DNA of 64,000 nt from an uncultured Rubripirellula sp. (lineage in GTDB: Bacteria; Planctomycetota; Planctomycetia; Pirellulales; Pirellulaceae). Location of the stretch: NCBI GenBank assembly GCA_938075415.1, contig CALJHC010000003.1, positions 248,001-312,000 on the forward strand, in the 5' to 3' direction. The translations under genes and the position numbers were made by a program. Shown here in pieces: positions 36,013 through 45,299 of the stretch (position 1 is the stretch's first letter; every line of letters begins with the position of its first letter). The notes beneath the pieces are model-generated. The model was not told the DNA's origin. It worked only from the letters and a program-made list of their open reading frames with translations, and searched no databases.

Positions 36013-37085
36013 GAAAAATGCGTCTCACCTGATGAAAAAAAATCAATCTCAGCCACTCCACGTCGACATCGCATCGGCAGCCAGGGTAATGACACCTTGA
36101 TGCAGAAAATAATCTCCTGCCCTCGATTGTCTCTCCAGCTCAAGCTAGATCGTTCATCCTGCTATCGGGCAGGCATACCTCTCAATTTGATTGATTGCAT
36201 CCCGGGACCAGTGATCCTCGAACACCCCAACCGACCCGTGATTGCCCAAACTCTTCCCTAAGGAAGACCTTGGCTTCTTCACACTGGAGAATATCGGCAA
36301 TTTCCCATCGGTAAATCAATACCGCTCGGGACCTGATGATCGCAATCAACCAATGTTGGTCGTCCCCGCCCCCCAGATACGTCCCAACAGCATCAATCCT
36401 GTCCAGCGACAAAATACTTTGCTAGCGGTTAATCGATCAAAAGGCCACTCGGAATCATCGACCCAACTAAACCGGAGACTTCTCGTATCGGTCGGTGGAT
36501 TGCAATGAAATGACAAATCCTATCTTTCATTGAACCGCGGCTAATCATGCCTCAGCGTACCGAACTTAAATCCCAAGGCCGAGTTACTGGAAAACGAATT
36601 TCCAAAAACAGCGTGACGCTAGTCGCAATTCGTTTTCTGGCGAATTCGGCTGCCATTGGTCTCACACCAAATCACCCTTAACCCCAAGTCGCAACCCTTC
36701 GATTGAATTCACCACCACATGGATTGATCTCAATTCACCCCTCACCTGCCTGAATTTAGGCGTTTAAGCTCGTTTCCCTAATCGATAGTCAACAACCACT
36801 ATTGTGGAAAAATCAATGGATGGTTCGAATTAAACACAGTCGCCTAACTCAGGTTCCGTCGACCTCCGATGGTAATTCAGACACAGGAACAAGTCTTGAA
36901 CCAAGCGACTTTGATCTTCCAGCTTCGACAATATCGGATCAGGAAACGTTGCCTCGTTTAAGAGAGAGGCAGCGGTGCCAGTACTCCTGAGGCAGCATTC
37001 CTTCCAAGATCATCACCAAAACAAAACCTGCGGTAGAGAGGCATTCATTGCCCCGATCTGATCACGTAATTAATAAGGCAGCACA
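36013..37085. other. Long intergenic region with a likely gene relic
   Basis: 1.07 kb between the LptF/G gene and the lipoprotein gene, which diverge. The left part contains protein-like open frames on the minus strand in two phases (36182-36516, separate entry). The right part is AT-richer with no coding sign. Promoters for both flanking genes must be here but are not clear. Confidence 0.45.
36182..36516 (-). pseudogene. Frameshifted remnant of a small unknown gene
   Basis: Two overlapping minus-strand frames each read like parts of one protein. The first, from 36516, gives SFHCNPPTDTRSL, then RFSWVDDSEWPFDRLTAS, and runs out of phase before stopping at 36346. The second, open from 36421 to the stop at 36182, continues with LDRIDAVGTYLGGGDDQHW, then AVLIYRWEIADILQCEEAKV. 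A single-base shift between about 36346 and 36421 would join them into a roughly 110-residue protein. The first frame begins at a TTG; no ATG is available. No family recognised. A sequencing error instead of true decay is possible. Confidence 0.45.
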
Positions 37086-38885
37086 GTGAACGCCGAACCG
37101 ATGACCCAACAACCGTTTCAATCAAAGCCTAAGAACGAGGTGGTACTCGATCCCGCAAATGACAGGGACTCTCTCATCTCCCAACTATTATTGTTCACAC
37201 GGTACGTTCTGATCCCAAGCCTGCTCTACGTGACGGTGATCGGCTGCACTCCCTCAAACGAGACTCAACAAGAAGAGACAGAGCAGCAACCGGACAGGCA
37301 AAACACAGAACAAAAACCCTCAAACCTTAACCAAGCATCCAATCAAGAGCAGACCTCCAATCCGCAAGAACTGGCGAACAATGCCACGCTGCAACGTCTG
37401 GCTCAGCAATCTAATCTGGATTCCTCAGCCAACTCCACATCGCAACCATATGAAGTCATCGCTACACCGAATACGAACAAGGCTGATTCCCAAACAAAAA
37501 AATCAGTCGATGGAAATGAGATCGGTAATCCCAACGATACAAAACCCAAGTCGGAACCAACTTCTGGGAGCGAAACCAATCGTCTTTCGACGGCAGACCT
37601 CTCGGCTCAAAAGCTAGTCGAGTTTCTCGCGATGACGGACCGCGACATGCAGGACATCTGGGGTCGACTTCAACAAATGGAGAATGGTCGGGATGAGCTC
37701 ATTCGCATAGCGAAAATGAAACTTCAAGCGTCACAGCAACTAGCAACGCTTTCAGAAGCCACAGAGAAGCAAAGATCGCTAGGGGCCCGCGGAGAGCTAC
37801 AAGCGTTATCTCACTTGGCCTCGTTTGGTGATATCGACTCTGCTGAAGCTCTAAAAACACTTGCTGAAAAAAACATCCTATCGGATGACGACAGCTTGGC
37901 TTCTGACAGCCGCCTGGTCCTGATCGGATTTGCACTTGAATCACTCAAGCAAGGCAAGGCGGATGCCAAAGATGCACTCATGAACTACTTAATGAATCTA
38001 CCGCGTGACCAAGCATCAAATGATGTCCCGACCTTGATGGTGATGGGACAAGCCCGAGACACCCTAGCGGCCTACGGCGAACAGGTCTTAGCCGCTAAGG
38101 TTCGAGACAAAATCTTGGAGATTTACCAAGACTCGGCTAATCCCGACCTGCGATCCGCGGCGATGGAACTTGCAAATCATGCGTTATACGACGAGATTGA
38201 GACGTTACTCGCATCAATTCGAAGTTCCAAACGCATACCAGTTCAACAGTGGGAATCAGCTGTGAATGAATTACTTACCAGTGCCGGCGACATGCAATGC
38301 CTGCAGTACCTGGCGAGTTGCGCGTTACAACTTGAGGGCCTGCAACTTGACTCGCATGTCAAAATAACGTTTGATGCACTGGCGGCTCATTTCGATGAAC
38401 CTGATTCAGAAACAGCAAGGGAACTTGCGATCGCCTCCTCGGCTTACGCTGCGAGACAAATCATTATCGGCACTGAATTCAGCTATGACCTGCCCGCGGT
38501 CAACAATCGTCTAATCAAGGCAAATGATTACCAAGGGAAAATCCTCCTCGTTCCCTTCTGGACCATCATGCTTCCCGAGTCGCTACAACTGATCTCGTCG
38601 CTCGAAGCGCTTCGAGATCAGCACCCCGAGCAGATTGCCATTCTGGGAATTAACTTGGATGGAAATGATGAACTCCTGAATACATTTCTTCAACAAAACG
38701 AAATGCCATTTAAAAGTCTTCGTGCTAGCTCATCGAACTCTGCCGAAACAACAAACCAAACCGCCACTAAGTATGGTGTCACATCGATGCCGTTTTTGGC
38801 GATCGTGAGCCAAAGCGGTAAGATCGCGGCCGTCAACTTCACCGGACAGGGAATCGAAGAAACAGTGAAGAGCCTGCTGAAATAA
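37086..38885 (+). CDS. Lipoprotein with cysteine-less thioredoxin-like domain
   Basis: 599 residues from a GTG with AAGG upstream; ATG 37101 is an alternative. A lipobox at C54 (LLYVTVIGC) follows an unusually long polar n-region. Residues 55-190 are low-complexity Gln/Asn/Ser. A helical middle (200-470) is followed by a TlpA/thioredoxin-like domain from about 480: GKILLVPFWTIMLPESL, then QIAILGINLDGNDE and GVTSMPFLAIVSQSGKI with the cis-proline. The redox motif W-C-x-x-C is replaced by W492-T-I-M-L, so no disulfide chemistry is expected. Likely a membrane-anchored binding or scaffold protein of the envelope. Single gene; function unknown. Confidence 0.85.
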   Translation: MNAEPMTQQPFQSKPKNEVVLDPANDRDSLISQLLLFTRYVLIPSLLYVTVIGCTPSNETQQEETEQQPDRQNTEQKPSNLNQASNQEQTSNPQELANNATLQRLAQQSNLDSSANSTSQPYEVIATPNTNKADSQTKKSVDGNEIGNPNDTKPKSEPTSGSETNRLSTADLSAQKLVEFLAMTDRDMQDIWGRLQQMENGRDELIRIAKMKLQASQQLATLSEATEKQRSLGARGELQALSHLASFGDIDSAEALKTLAEKNILSDDDSLASDSRLVLIGFALESLKQGKADAKDALMNYLMNLPRDQASNDVPTLMVMGQARDTLAAYGEQVLAAKVRDKILEIYQDSANPDLRSAAMELANHALYDEIETLLASIRSSKRIPVQQWESAVNELLTSAGDMQCLQYLASCALQLEGLQLDSHVKITFDALAAHFDEPDSETARELAIASSAYAARQIIIGTEFSYDLPAVNNRLIKANDYQGKILLVPFWTIMLPESLQLISSLEALRDQHPEQIAILGINLDGNDELLNTFLQQNEMPFKSLRASSSNSAETTNQTATKYGVTSMPFLAIVSQSGKIAAVNFTGQGIEETVKSLLK

Positions 38886-39057
38886 CTTCGCTTCCCACAG
38901 AGTCGCAAAGAAGAGTGCGGACCAATTTAATCAGCCGTTGCTAAGCATTTCATTCAGCGATTTAGCCTCATAGATCCAATGCTTTTCACTCCAGAAAGGC
39001 TGAACCCCACACCGTTTTTAGTATCGAAAACATTGCCATCCTGAAACCGACGTCTCG

Positions 39058-39885
39058 TTAATCCTCAGATCGCAGCACTCGCTGCTGACAAAGAAAATCC
39101 TTCCAGGCTTCGAGTCGAATTGGACACAAATCTGATTTCCGATCGCCCTGACAAACAACTCCCCGCACGGCATAGCAATCAGGGTGAATTGATTGTTTGT
39201 TCAGAAGTTGAACCTCATCAGCCTTGATCGAACCGGCCAACGCCCACCACATTCCCGATTCTCTGGCAATCAATTGAAGTCGCCGCAAACCATGACTTTT
39301 CAAATATCCGAGCGTGGAGCAGCCAGTCTTGGTATAGGTGTCGATCAAACAACGCTGAAATCCACAATCCGCTGCTAACTGAAAAATGACATCAGGTCTC
39401 AAACTGTTTGCTTCTTTCCAGTCAGCATACGCCACCGCAACCAATTCAACTTCTTCATGTAGACGTTCTCGAAGGCTTGACCACGACTGCTGCAATCGAG
39501 TTTTATCATCACACCCACTAGGCCCAGCTTTCGCAAAGCTGAACTCACTGGGCAGAGCACTTGCCAAAGACATTGCCTGATCAAACTCACCCAGTGCTGC
39601 GGACAGCGGTGGTAGTTCCGAATCTGGCTGACAATCTGTCAATCGTTGAGTCTGCTCCCATTGTCTGGCAACAGCCTTCCAAACTTCCGGGCGGGTTGGA
39701 CTCAACGCACCAGCATCTGGTTCTTTCAAATCAATGATTCCGACTTGAGCGGTCATCGCCAATTGCACTTCATCAAGACTTCGTACGCTAACCAACCATG
39801 TTTGGTGGAGGGATCGATGATCCGAGGCCTGAGACTCATTATCTGACGGCGTTGAAACGTATTGGGACAAGGGACTCATTTTCAT
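39058..39885 (-). CDS. mfnB: MfnB-like (5-formylfuran-3-yl)methyl phosphate synthase
   Basis: 275 residues from the ATG at 39885; a TTG at 39939 is in frame. MfnB condenses two glyceraldehyde-3-phosphates into the furan precursor of methanofuran. The TIM-barrel family marks are present: VSVRSLDEVQLAM, IIDLKEPDAGAL with Schiff-base lysine K54, FAKAGPSG with K119, and LIDTYTKTG with D182 and K186, a pair spaced as in the archaeal enzyme. The protein is longer than archaeal MfnB (about 235) through an N-terminal polar segment. Many planctomycetes carry methanopterin/methanofuran-linked C1 genes, often scattered, as here. Activity in bacteria is inferred. Confidence 0.85.
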   Translation of the reverse strand: MKMSPLSQYVSTPSDNESQASDHRSLHQTWLVSVRSLDEVQLAMTAQVGIIDLKEPDAGALSPTRPEVWKAVARQWEQTQRLTDCQPDSELPPLSAALGEFDQAMSLASALPSEFSFAKAGPSGCDDKTRLQQSWSSLRERLHEEVELVAVAYADWKEANSLRPDVIFQLAADCGFQRCLIDTYTKTGCSTLGYLKSHGLRRLQLIARESGMWWALAGSIKADEVQLLNKQSIHPDCYAVRGVVCQGDRKSDLCPIRLEAWKDFLCQQRVLRSED

Positions 39886-40070
39886 AGAGATTTCCCGTCT
39901 GTGGGTCTCTTCGCAGAGATTCCGCACGCTGAGAACCAAGAAAGAGGAATTTACTGAACAAACTTAAAAGCTTTGAGAATGCCAGAGCAGGATAGGCGAA
40001 AAGCCTCAACCACGTTAGATTAGACGATAGTTGATCGCGGAGGCTGCACCCAAAAAACCTAAGATTAACG

Positions 40071-41246
40071 TTGCAATACGAGTCTATAAACAATCCCGAA
40101 CAGCTGCAGAGCTTCTGCGATAATATCTCTCGGGAACCGGTCATTGCGTTCGACACGGAATTTGTGTCGGAGGACACCTATCGCCCTGAACTTTGTCTGG
40201 TTCAGGTGGCGACCAGTCAACACCTTGCAATTATCGATCCCAAGGAGATCCCGGATACAAAAATCTTCTGGGACCTGCTTGCGACCCCGGGTCGAACCGT
40301 GATCGCACACGCAGCCAGGGAAGAATCAAGATTCTGCTATCGCTATTCGGGTAAACCGATCGCCGGCCTCTTTGATACACAATTGGCCGCGGGATTCGTT
40401 GGGATGGAGTACCCCGCTTCATTGGCAACCTTGGTGCAAAAGCTGGTTAATAAAACTTTACCGAAGGGTGAGACTCGCACCGATTGGTCCCGACGCCCAC
40501 TTTCTGAGGGGCAGATTCGTTACGCATTGCATGATGTTACTGATCTAATCGAAATGTATGATCAGTTGAACAAACAAGTCAACAATCTACAGCGCGGAGA
40601 ATGGCTGCAGGAAGAAAGTGAAAGACTGCAACAAAAAGTGATTGATGGAGAGACGAAGGAAAACTGGCGGCGAGTCAGCGGCGCGTCCGGTCTCAAACCT
40701 CGACAGCTTGAAATGATTCGGCAGCTTTGGAAGTGGCGAGAGCAAGAAGCCATACTTCTAAATCGACTACCCAAGCGTGTGCTTCGCGATGATCTGATGG
40801 TTGAATTAGCGCGTCAGGGGACCACCAACCAGCAAAAAATCAGAAACATTCGTGGAATGGAAAGGCGAGGGCTCCAAGATAAATACGGGGAAATCGTTAA
40901 GGCAATTCAAACCGCTTTGAACACACCTGACGACGAATTGCCGAGGCGACCGCGAGGGACTCGGCGGGTCGTTTCGCCCATGCTCAGCCAATTCCTTTCG
41001 ACATCCATCGCTTGCATCAGTCGGCAACACAAACTCGCCCCACCAATCGTTGGAAATGCCGAAGATGTTCGTGAACTGCTGGGCTACGAACTGGATAAAC
41101 GAAAACACGATTTGACACCCGCGTTACTGCAAGGCTGGCGGGGTGAAATCGTCGGAAAAACATTCCGTAGAATTCTTGATGGCGAACTGGCCATTCGTGT
41201 CGCCGATGTCAGCGAAACACAACCGCTGGAATTTATTGACTGCTGA
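40071..41246 (+). CDS. rnd: Ribonuclease D
   Basis: 391 residues from TTG 40071; no ATG fits, and MQYESINNPEQL is a normal family start. It trims 3' ends of tRNA and other RNA. DEDDy exonuclease domain: D28 and E30 (AFDTEF), Y151 and D155 (YALHDVTDL). The fourth residue, aspartate D85 in E. coli, is glutamate here (E85 in HAAREESRF), a conservative change. HRDC domains follow: one at about 210-290 and a second part to the end. TTG initiation suggests low expression. The gene is divergent from mfnB. Confidence 0.92.
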   Translation: MQYESINNPEQLQSFCDNISREPVIAFDTEFVSEDTYRPELCLVQVATSQHLAIIDPKEIPDTKIFWDLLATPGRTVIAHAAREESRFCYRYSGKPIAGLFDTQLAAGFVGMEYPASLATLVQKLVNKTLPKGETRTDWSRRPLSEGQIRYALHDVTDLIEMYDQLNKQVNNLQRGEWLQEESERLQQKVIDGETKENWRRVSGASGLKPRQLEMIRQLWKWREQEAILLNRLPKRVLRDDLMVELARQGTTNQQKIRNIRGMERRGLQDKYGEIVKAIQTALNTPDDELPRRPRGTRRVVSPMLSQFLSTSIACISRQHKLAPPIVGNAEDVRELLGYELDKRKHDLTPALLQGWRGEIVGKTFRRILDGELAIRVADVSETQPLEFIDC

Positions 41247-41692
41247 TCGCCTTGAATCTGGAGCACAAGGTGATCTCTCTTTCGCGTTCCATTCAAACGC
41301 TCTGGGCAGCAAAAGAATGTGGACGTGATCACACCAAATCGCCTTCAAACAAGGTCGCTGATGAGGCCTGATTCCTGAGCGTGGTAAATAGATTCCTGAG
41401 TGGATCTACTCAGCCCCAACATGAGGCACTGGCCCCTAAAACGCCTGAACCGGCATGAACAACCTAATGACGAGTGGCCTGTGACAATCCTTGATGCTGG
41501 ACTTGCGACTCCACACCTCCACATGTGTTAGATCAAAGCAAATTCAGTGCAAAAACTCAACGAAAAGGCCCGCGATACTTCAAAGGAAAGCATCGCGGGC
41601 TGCTTGGTCAAACAGAGTGGTTATTTCGAAAGAAGAATGGCTTTGCTGATTTCTCTCCTTCGTTTTACTCGAAAGAATCAGCAAATGGTTGG
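41247..41692. other. Convergent intergenic region with a terminator
   Basis: 446 bp between rnd and the DUF11 gene, which converge. It holds a minus-strand terminator hairpin (41568-41600). Short plus frames here are unsupported. No clear terminator for rnd. Confidence 0.5.
41561..41600 (-). terminator. Rho-independent terminator of the DUF11 gene
   Basis: Perfect 9-bp stem GCCCGCGAT / ATCGCGGGC (41568-41576 with 41592-41600) with a 15-nt loop. On the minus strand it is followed by CTTTTCG, a short T-run. It lies 93 bp beyond the DUF11 gene stop. Confidence 0.75.
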
Positions 41693-44572
41693 CTATCGAC
41701 GAAGTCTCTCTGAACTGCGACGGCTCACTCGCTCACCCTCAGGACTCATGTAATGAGTCGCTTCCTCAGCCACTAGCACGGTATCACCCGAACGAATCTC
41801 GGCTCGGAATCGGTGATGACCGGGGCGATCTGCTTTCGCAATCACGCGAACTCGCACTTCTTCACCGGCTCCGATACGTGGAATGGCGTCAAACAAGACC
41901 TGTCCTGTCATCACCTCACCACTGTGTCCCTCAATTCTATTCGGTTCGACACCATGGCTGAACTGGGCAATGGCACGAACATCGGTGGCTTCTTTGCTGC
42001 CGCGATTGCGAATCACAATCTCGTAAGGAACGTCAGTTCCGATGGGTGCCGGCGCGACGGGATCGCTGACGGACAAGACCAAATCAGCAATCGACTCGAC
42101 GCGAGTCGCGATCGAAACTGCAGCGGCACCGGCAGCCGTTCCTCGACAATCAAAAGCGAAGAGATGCTCGCCAGTTTCTGACATGGTGCATCGGAACTGG
42201 TAAGTTCGGACAGCACCCGGAGCAAGTTGCTCCAGATTCCAACGGAGGAACTGATTGTCTTGAACCGCCTCTTCAAATCCACCCAGGTACTGAACACCCG
42301 AGGGCAGTCTTAAGCTGGCAATAATATTCTGGCTCGCCGCATCTCCATGATTCTGAATCTGCAAACTGTAGAGACCATCAGTGTTCTGGTACTTGACTTG
42401 AGGTCCGGTGAGCACAGCCTCTAATTTCGCGGCCGAAACACGAATTGTTTTCTCAGCTTCAGCCCGTAACGCAAGCTCGCCAGCAGCGAGACCGTGAATC
42501 TTCAAGTCACCCAAATCTTGTGCTGTCAGCTCAACGTCAAATTGCGCCTCTTTTCCCGGCGGAATGTCGCCAATTTTCTGGCTTTGAGGCGTTGCTGAAT
42601 TTGGGGAAAGCGTGAAGATAACGTTTGACGCTGTGCCATTCCCAGGATTCAAAACTCGAACCTTGTAAGTCTGTGACTCACCGAACACGACTTCCTCGGG
42701 ACCTTCAATGGTCAAATTCAAACGTGGTTCTCTGACTTGAACTCTAGTCACGCTCTTGTGAGGCACCAGAGTCCAATCAATGTCGAGATCATAATTTCCG
42801 CTTCTTGATGCCGTCAGGCGAAGCGTCATGGTTTCAGATGCACCGGCTGGTAATTGGTTAATGGTCCAAATCAGCCTCTCCGCGGCACCTTCTTTGTCAA
42901 CTTCAATTGCCCCATGGCTCGCAGCTTGACCTCGCAAGTCGGCCCATTCCGGGATAAGTGCTCGAATCAAAACACCATCTGCATCAATCTCTCCACGATT
43001 CTCAATACGCACCTCATACTCAGCGTTCTGTCGGATAAGGATCGAACCAGGTCCGGAAGTGGTAACCCGTATTCCGGGCAGCTCTGAGGTTGATCCGGCA
43101 AGGAGATTACCGTCTTTGGCGGCACCTCGCATCTGATTACCAACTGCATCGCCTTGCGTATCGGATTCCGCACTGTCGATTGGCTTGGTGGGAGGAGATA
43201 GTTGCAGAGTATCCTTGGGTAATTCAGCAACATTTATTTCTGAAATCGATAATTGCTGCCCTCGTAAATCATTGGACTGCTGTTTCGCATCAAGGACAGG
43301 AGATTCAGCTTCACCGTCAAGTGCCGGTGGTTCCACAACATCCTCAACCACATCAGCGGCGGCAAATTCGGGCGTGTCCGCTGTTGCCTGCCCCGGTTTC
43401 GTTGCCAGTGGCTCGAATGCAGCTGCTTCGGGTCCGGAACGATGTGACGCGGCGGTCACTTGTAGCCCCTCACTCACAGGATCGATGGGCTCCTCGGTGG
43501 TCTCAGCTTCATCAACTTCCGACGGTAAAGTCGCCGGTGGCAGTGGTCCTAGGTCAGCATTTGGTGCCTCTGATTCTTCCTTGGCTACCTCAACGGAAAG
43601 GTCCTTCGGTTCTGAAGATTCAGAAGTTGTTCCACTTCCAGCAGTTTCTTTCGTCGCAGGTGACGGCGTCGCTGCCAAATCCGCAGCTGATGAATTCTCA
43701 ATAGCTTCAGGTTCCTGGGTTGCTTGAGTCTCAATGACTTTTCGCGAGACTCTGGGAACAAGATCAGCGACCTCAGGCTTGAACTCTACCTGCTTAGCGG
43801 TCTTGGTGACGTCTTCCTCACGCGTTTGGGACTTCAAGTTTGATGTCATCGCGGCCATGGTTCGGCGAGAACTGCGGCGGCTGCTTGTTTCCACACCGGT
43901 CGGCTTGGTCGACACTGCGAGAGGCTTGTTTGACTCCGCACTCGCCTGAGGAACCGATGCCTCAGGCTGCGGCACTGGAATTAAACTCGCATTCATCGGA
44001 CTAGAAGCGGGTCGGACGGGAACTGCTTCAGAGGAGTTGGGCCGAACAATTCGAGGCGGTGGAGAAATCACCACATCGCTTGGGTCATTCAGTGGCACTG
44101 CGGATGAGCGTTTAGCAGTTTTCACAGCCGAATGAAATGGAACTCCGCTCCAGTCCGGCGAATTAGGACTCGAAACCGGCTGCTTTGCCGAAGATCTCGA
44201 GGGAACATTGGATGACTTGGATTTCAGTGTTGGAGGTAAGGGCACCGAGGATTTCGGTGCAGTCTTGGGCGCCTCGCTGGGTGCTGCGAAAAACGTCCCC
44301 AACAGGCCCTTTGACGCTAAGCTGTTTGGAGGAGGCGTTTTGGAGGTTTCGCTCGGTACACCCATGAAAAGCTGCAATAAGCCTGATTTGGAAGCGACCT
44401 GGTCAGAATCATTTGCTGCAACCTGACGAATTTCGGATGGGGCGTTATTGCGAATGCCTCCGGCGAGCTGTAGCTGCGATTGCTGAGCACTGACAATGGT
44501 GGCGGCCAGGCACATAGCCGGGATACCAAAGGCCTTTGAAGCAAAGCACAGGGTGCGTCTGACGCGGTCCAT
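41693..44572 (-). CDS. Large exported DUF11-repeat protein
   Basis: 959 residues. Signal peptide 1-29 (cleavage near VSAQQ). Residues 30-495 are disordered, rich in Pro, Ser, Ala and Glu, with an early internal duplication (GLLQLFMGVPSETSKT / GLLGTFFAAPSEAPKT). From about 497 come four DUF11/CARDB-like immunoglobulin-type repeats, near 497, 615, 716 and 827 (for example QNAEYEVRIENRGEIDADGV and GTDVPYEIVIRNRGSKEATD). They are typical of cell-surface proteins in planctomycetes and often bind or space other proteins. GAGAG precedes the ATG. A short basic tail (SRRSSERLRR) ends it. Probably a wall or surface protein; partner unknown. Confidence 0.9.
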   Translation of the reverse strand: MDRVRRTLCFASKAFGIPAMCLAATIVSAQQSQLQLAGGIRNNAPSEIRQVAANDSDQVASKSGLLQLFMGVPSETSKTPPPNSLASKGLLGTFFAAPSEAPKTAPKSSVPLPPTLKSKSSNVPSRSSAKQPVSSPNSPDWSGVPFHSAVKTAKRSSAVPLNDPSDVVISPPPRIVRPNSSEAVPVRPASSPMNASLIPVPQPEASVPQASAESNKPLAVSTKPTGVETSSRRSSRRTMAAMTSNLKSQTREEDVTKTAKQVEFKPEVADLVPRVSRKVIETQATQEPEAIENSSAADLAATPSPATKETAGSGTTSESSEPKDLSVEVAKEESEAPNADLGPLPPATLPSEVDEAETTEEPIDPVSEGLQVTAASHRSGPEAAAFEPLATKPGQATADTPEFAAADVVEDVVEPPALDGEAESPVLDAKQQSNDLRGQQLSISEINVAELPKDTLQLSPPTKPIDSAESDTQGDAVGNQMRGAAKDGNLLAGSTSELPGIRVTTSGPGSILIRQNAEYEVRIENRGEIDADGVLIRALIPEWADLRGQAASHGAIEVDKEGAAERLIWTINQLPAGASETMTLRLTASRSGNYDLDIDWTLVPHKSVTRVQVREPRLNLTIEGPEEVVFGESQTYKVRVLNPGNGTASNVIFTLSPNSATPQSQKIGDIPPGKEAQFDVELTAQDLGDLKIHGLAAGELALRAEAEKTIRVSAAKLEAVLTGPQVKYQNTDGLYSLQIQNHGDAASQNIIASLRLPSGVQYLGGFEEAVQDNQFLRWNLEQLAPGAVRTYQFRCTMSETGEHLFAFDCRGTAAGAAAVSIATRVESIADLVLSVSDPVAPAPIGTDVPYEIVIRNRGSKEATDVRAIAQFSHGVEPNRIEGHSGEVMTGQVLFDAIPRIGAGEEVRVRVIAKADRPGHHRFRAEIRSGDTVLVAEEATHYMSPEGERVSRRSSERLRR

Positions 44573-44901
44573 GCGTATCTCTCGTTATGAAGTGTCGAGG
44601 TAAATCGTCCTCTCTTACTTTCGGCAATCAACTAGGGTGGTGTTGAAGCAAATTTGAGGATTATGCCGGACGCATCAATCTTGACGGCTTGATCGCTGTT
44701 TTCACGGTCGTCTAAAAACCCGTTCCTAAGTCAATCCTGCAGATATGAAACGAAGTTGAACAGATTGGATCGCCAAACATTTCCTGACGGCCAAGCACGC
44801 CCCCTTGCGGTCAGATCCCTCGATGCAGTTGAATCGATCCGAAAACTAGACGCACAATCCGATCCGATTATCCCTTCAACAAGCTACTTGCGGAGGCACA
44901 G
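44573..44901. other. Divergent intergenic region between DUF11 gene and TPR gene
   Basis: 329 bp. GGAGG is visible just before the TPR gene start. Nothing else stands out; promoters for both directions should be here. Confidence 0.4.
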
Positions 44902-45225
44902 ATGAGCCGTAGAGAAAAAATTGAGGCAATGCTAGCAGAGGATCCTGATGACACCTTTCTTCGTTACAGCCTAGCGATGGAGCACCGAAGCGAAGGCAAC
45001 AACACTCAGAGTCTTGAAATCCTTGATGCACTCATTTCCGAGGCACCACCATGCATCCCGGCATTTTTCATGGCGGGTCAACAGTTTGTTGACCTTGATC
45101 GCATTGACGATGCCCGTGATTATTTGCGTCGGGGAATCGATGAGGCGAGAAATCAGAATGACGCTCATGCAGCCGCAGAAATGAGCGAACTACTCACCTC
45201 CTTGGGTGAATACGGAGAAATATAA
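44902..45225 (+). CDS. Small TPR protein
   Basis: 107 residues, all helical with three tetratricopeptide-like units (FLRYSLAMEHRSEGNNTQSLEIL, AFFMAGQQFVDLDRIDDARDYL, AAAEMSELLTSL). No signal peptide or membrane segment, so cytoplasmic. GGAGG lies 8-10 nt before the ATG. TPR proteins of this size are protein-binding modules; the partner is unknown. It is the first gene of the run TPR-recO-bamD-like-lptE-folP (74 bp before recO), which could make it part of that operon. Confidence 0.85.
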   Translation: MSRREKIEAMLAEDPDDTFLRYSLAMEHRSEGNNTQSLEILDALISEAPPCIPAFFMAGQQFVDLDRIDDARDYLRRGIDEARNQNDAHAAAEMSELLTSLGEYGEI

Positions 45226-45299
45226 GCCCGTGAAATTCAATACGTGAAACACAACCCTAACTTTATGCGGCCTCACTATTTTTTTGATGGGCAGACTTT

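Noticed and set aside
43185..43727. 180-codon plus-strand frame
   Set aside because: It is the reverse reading of the low-complexity part of the DUF11 gene; its Ser/Ala-rich sequence reflects the other strand.
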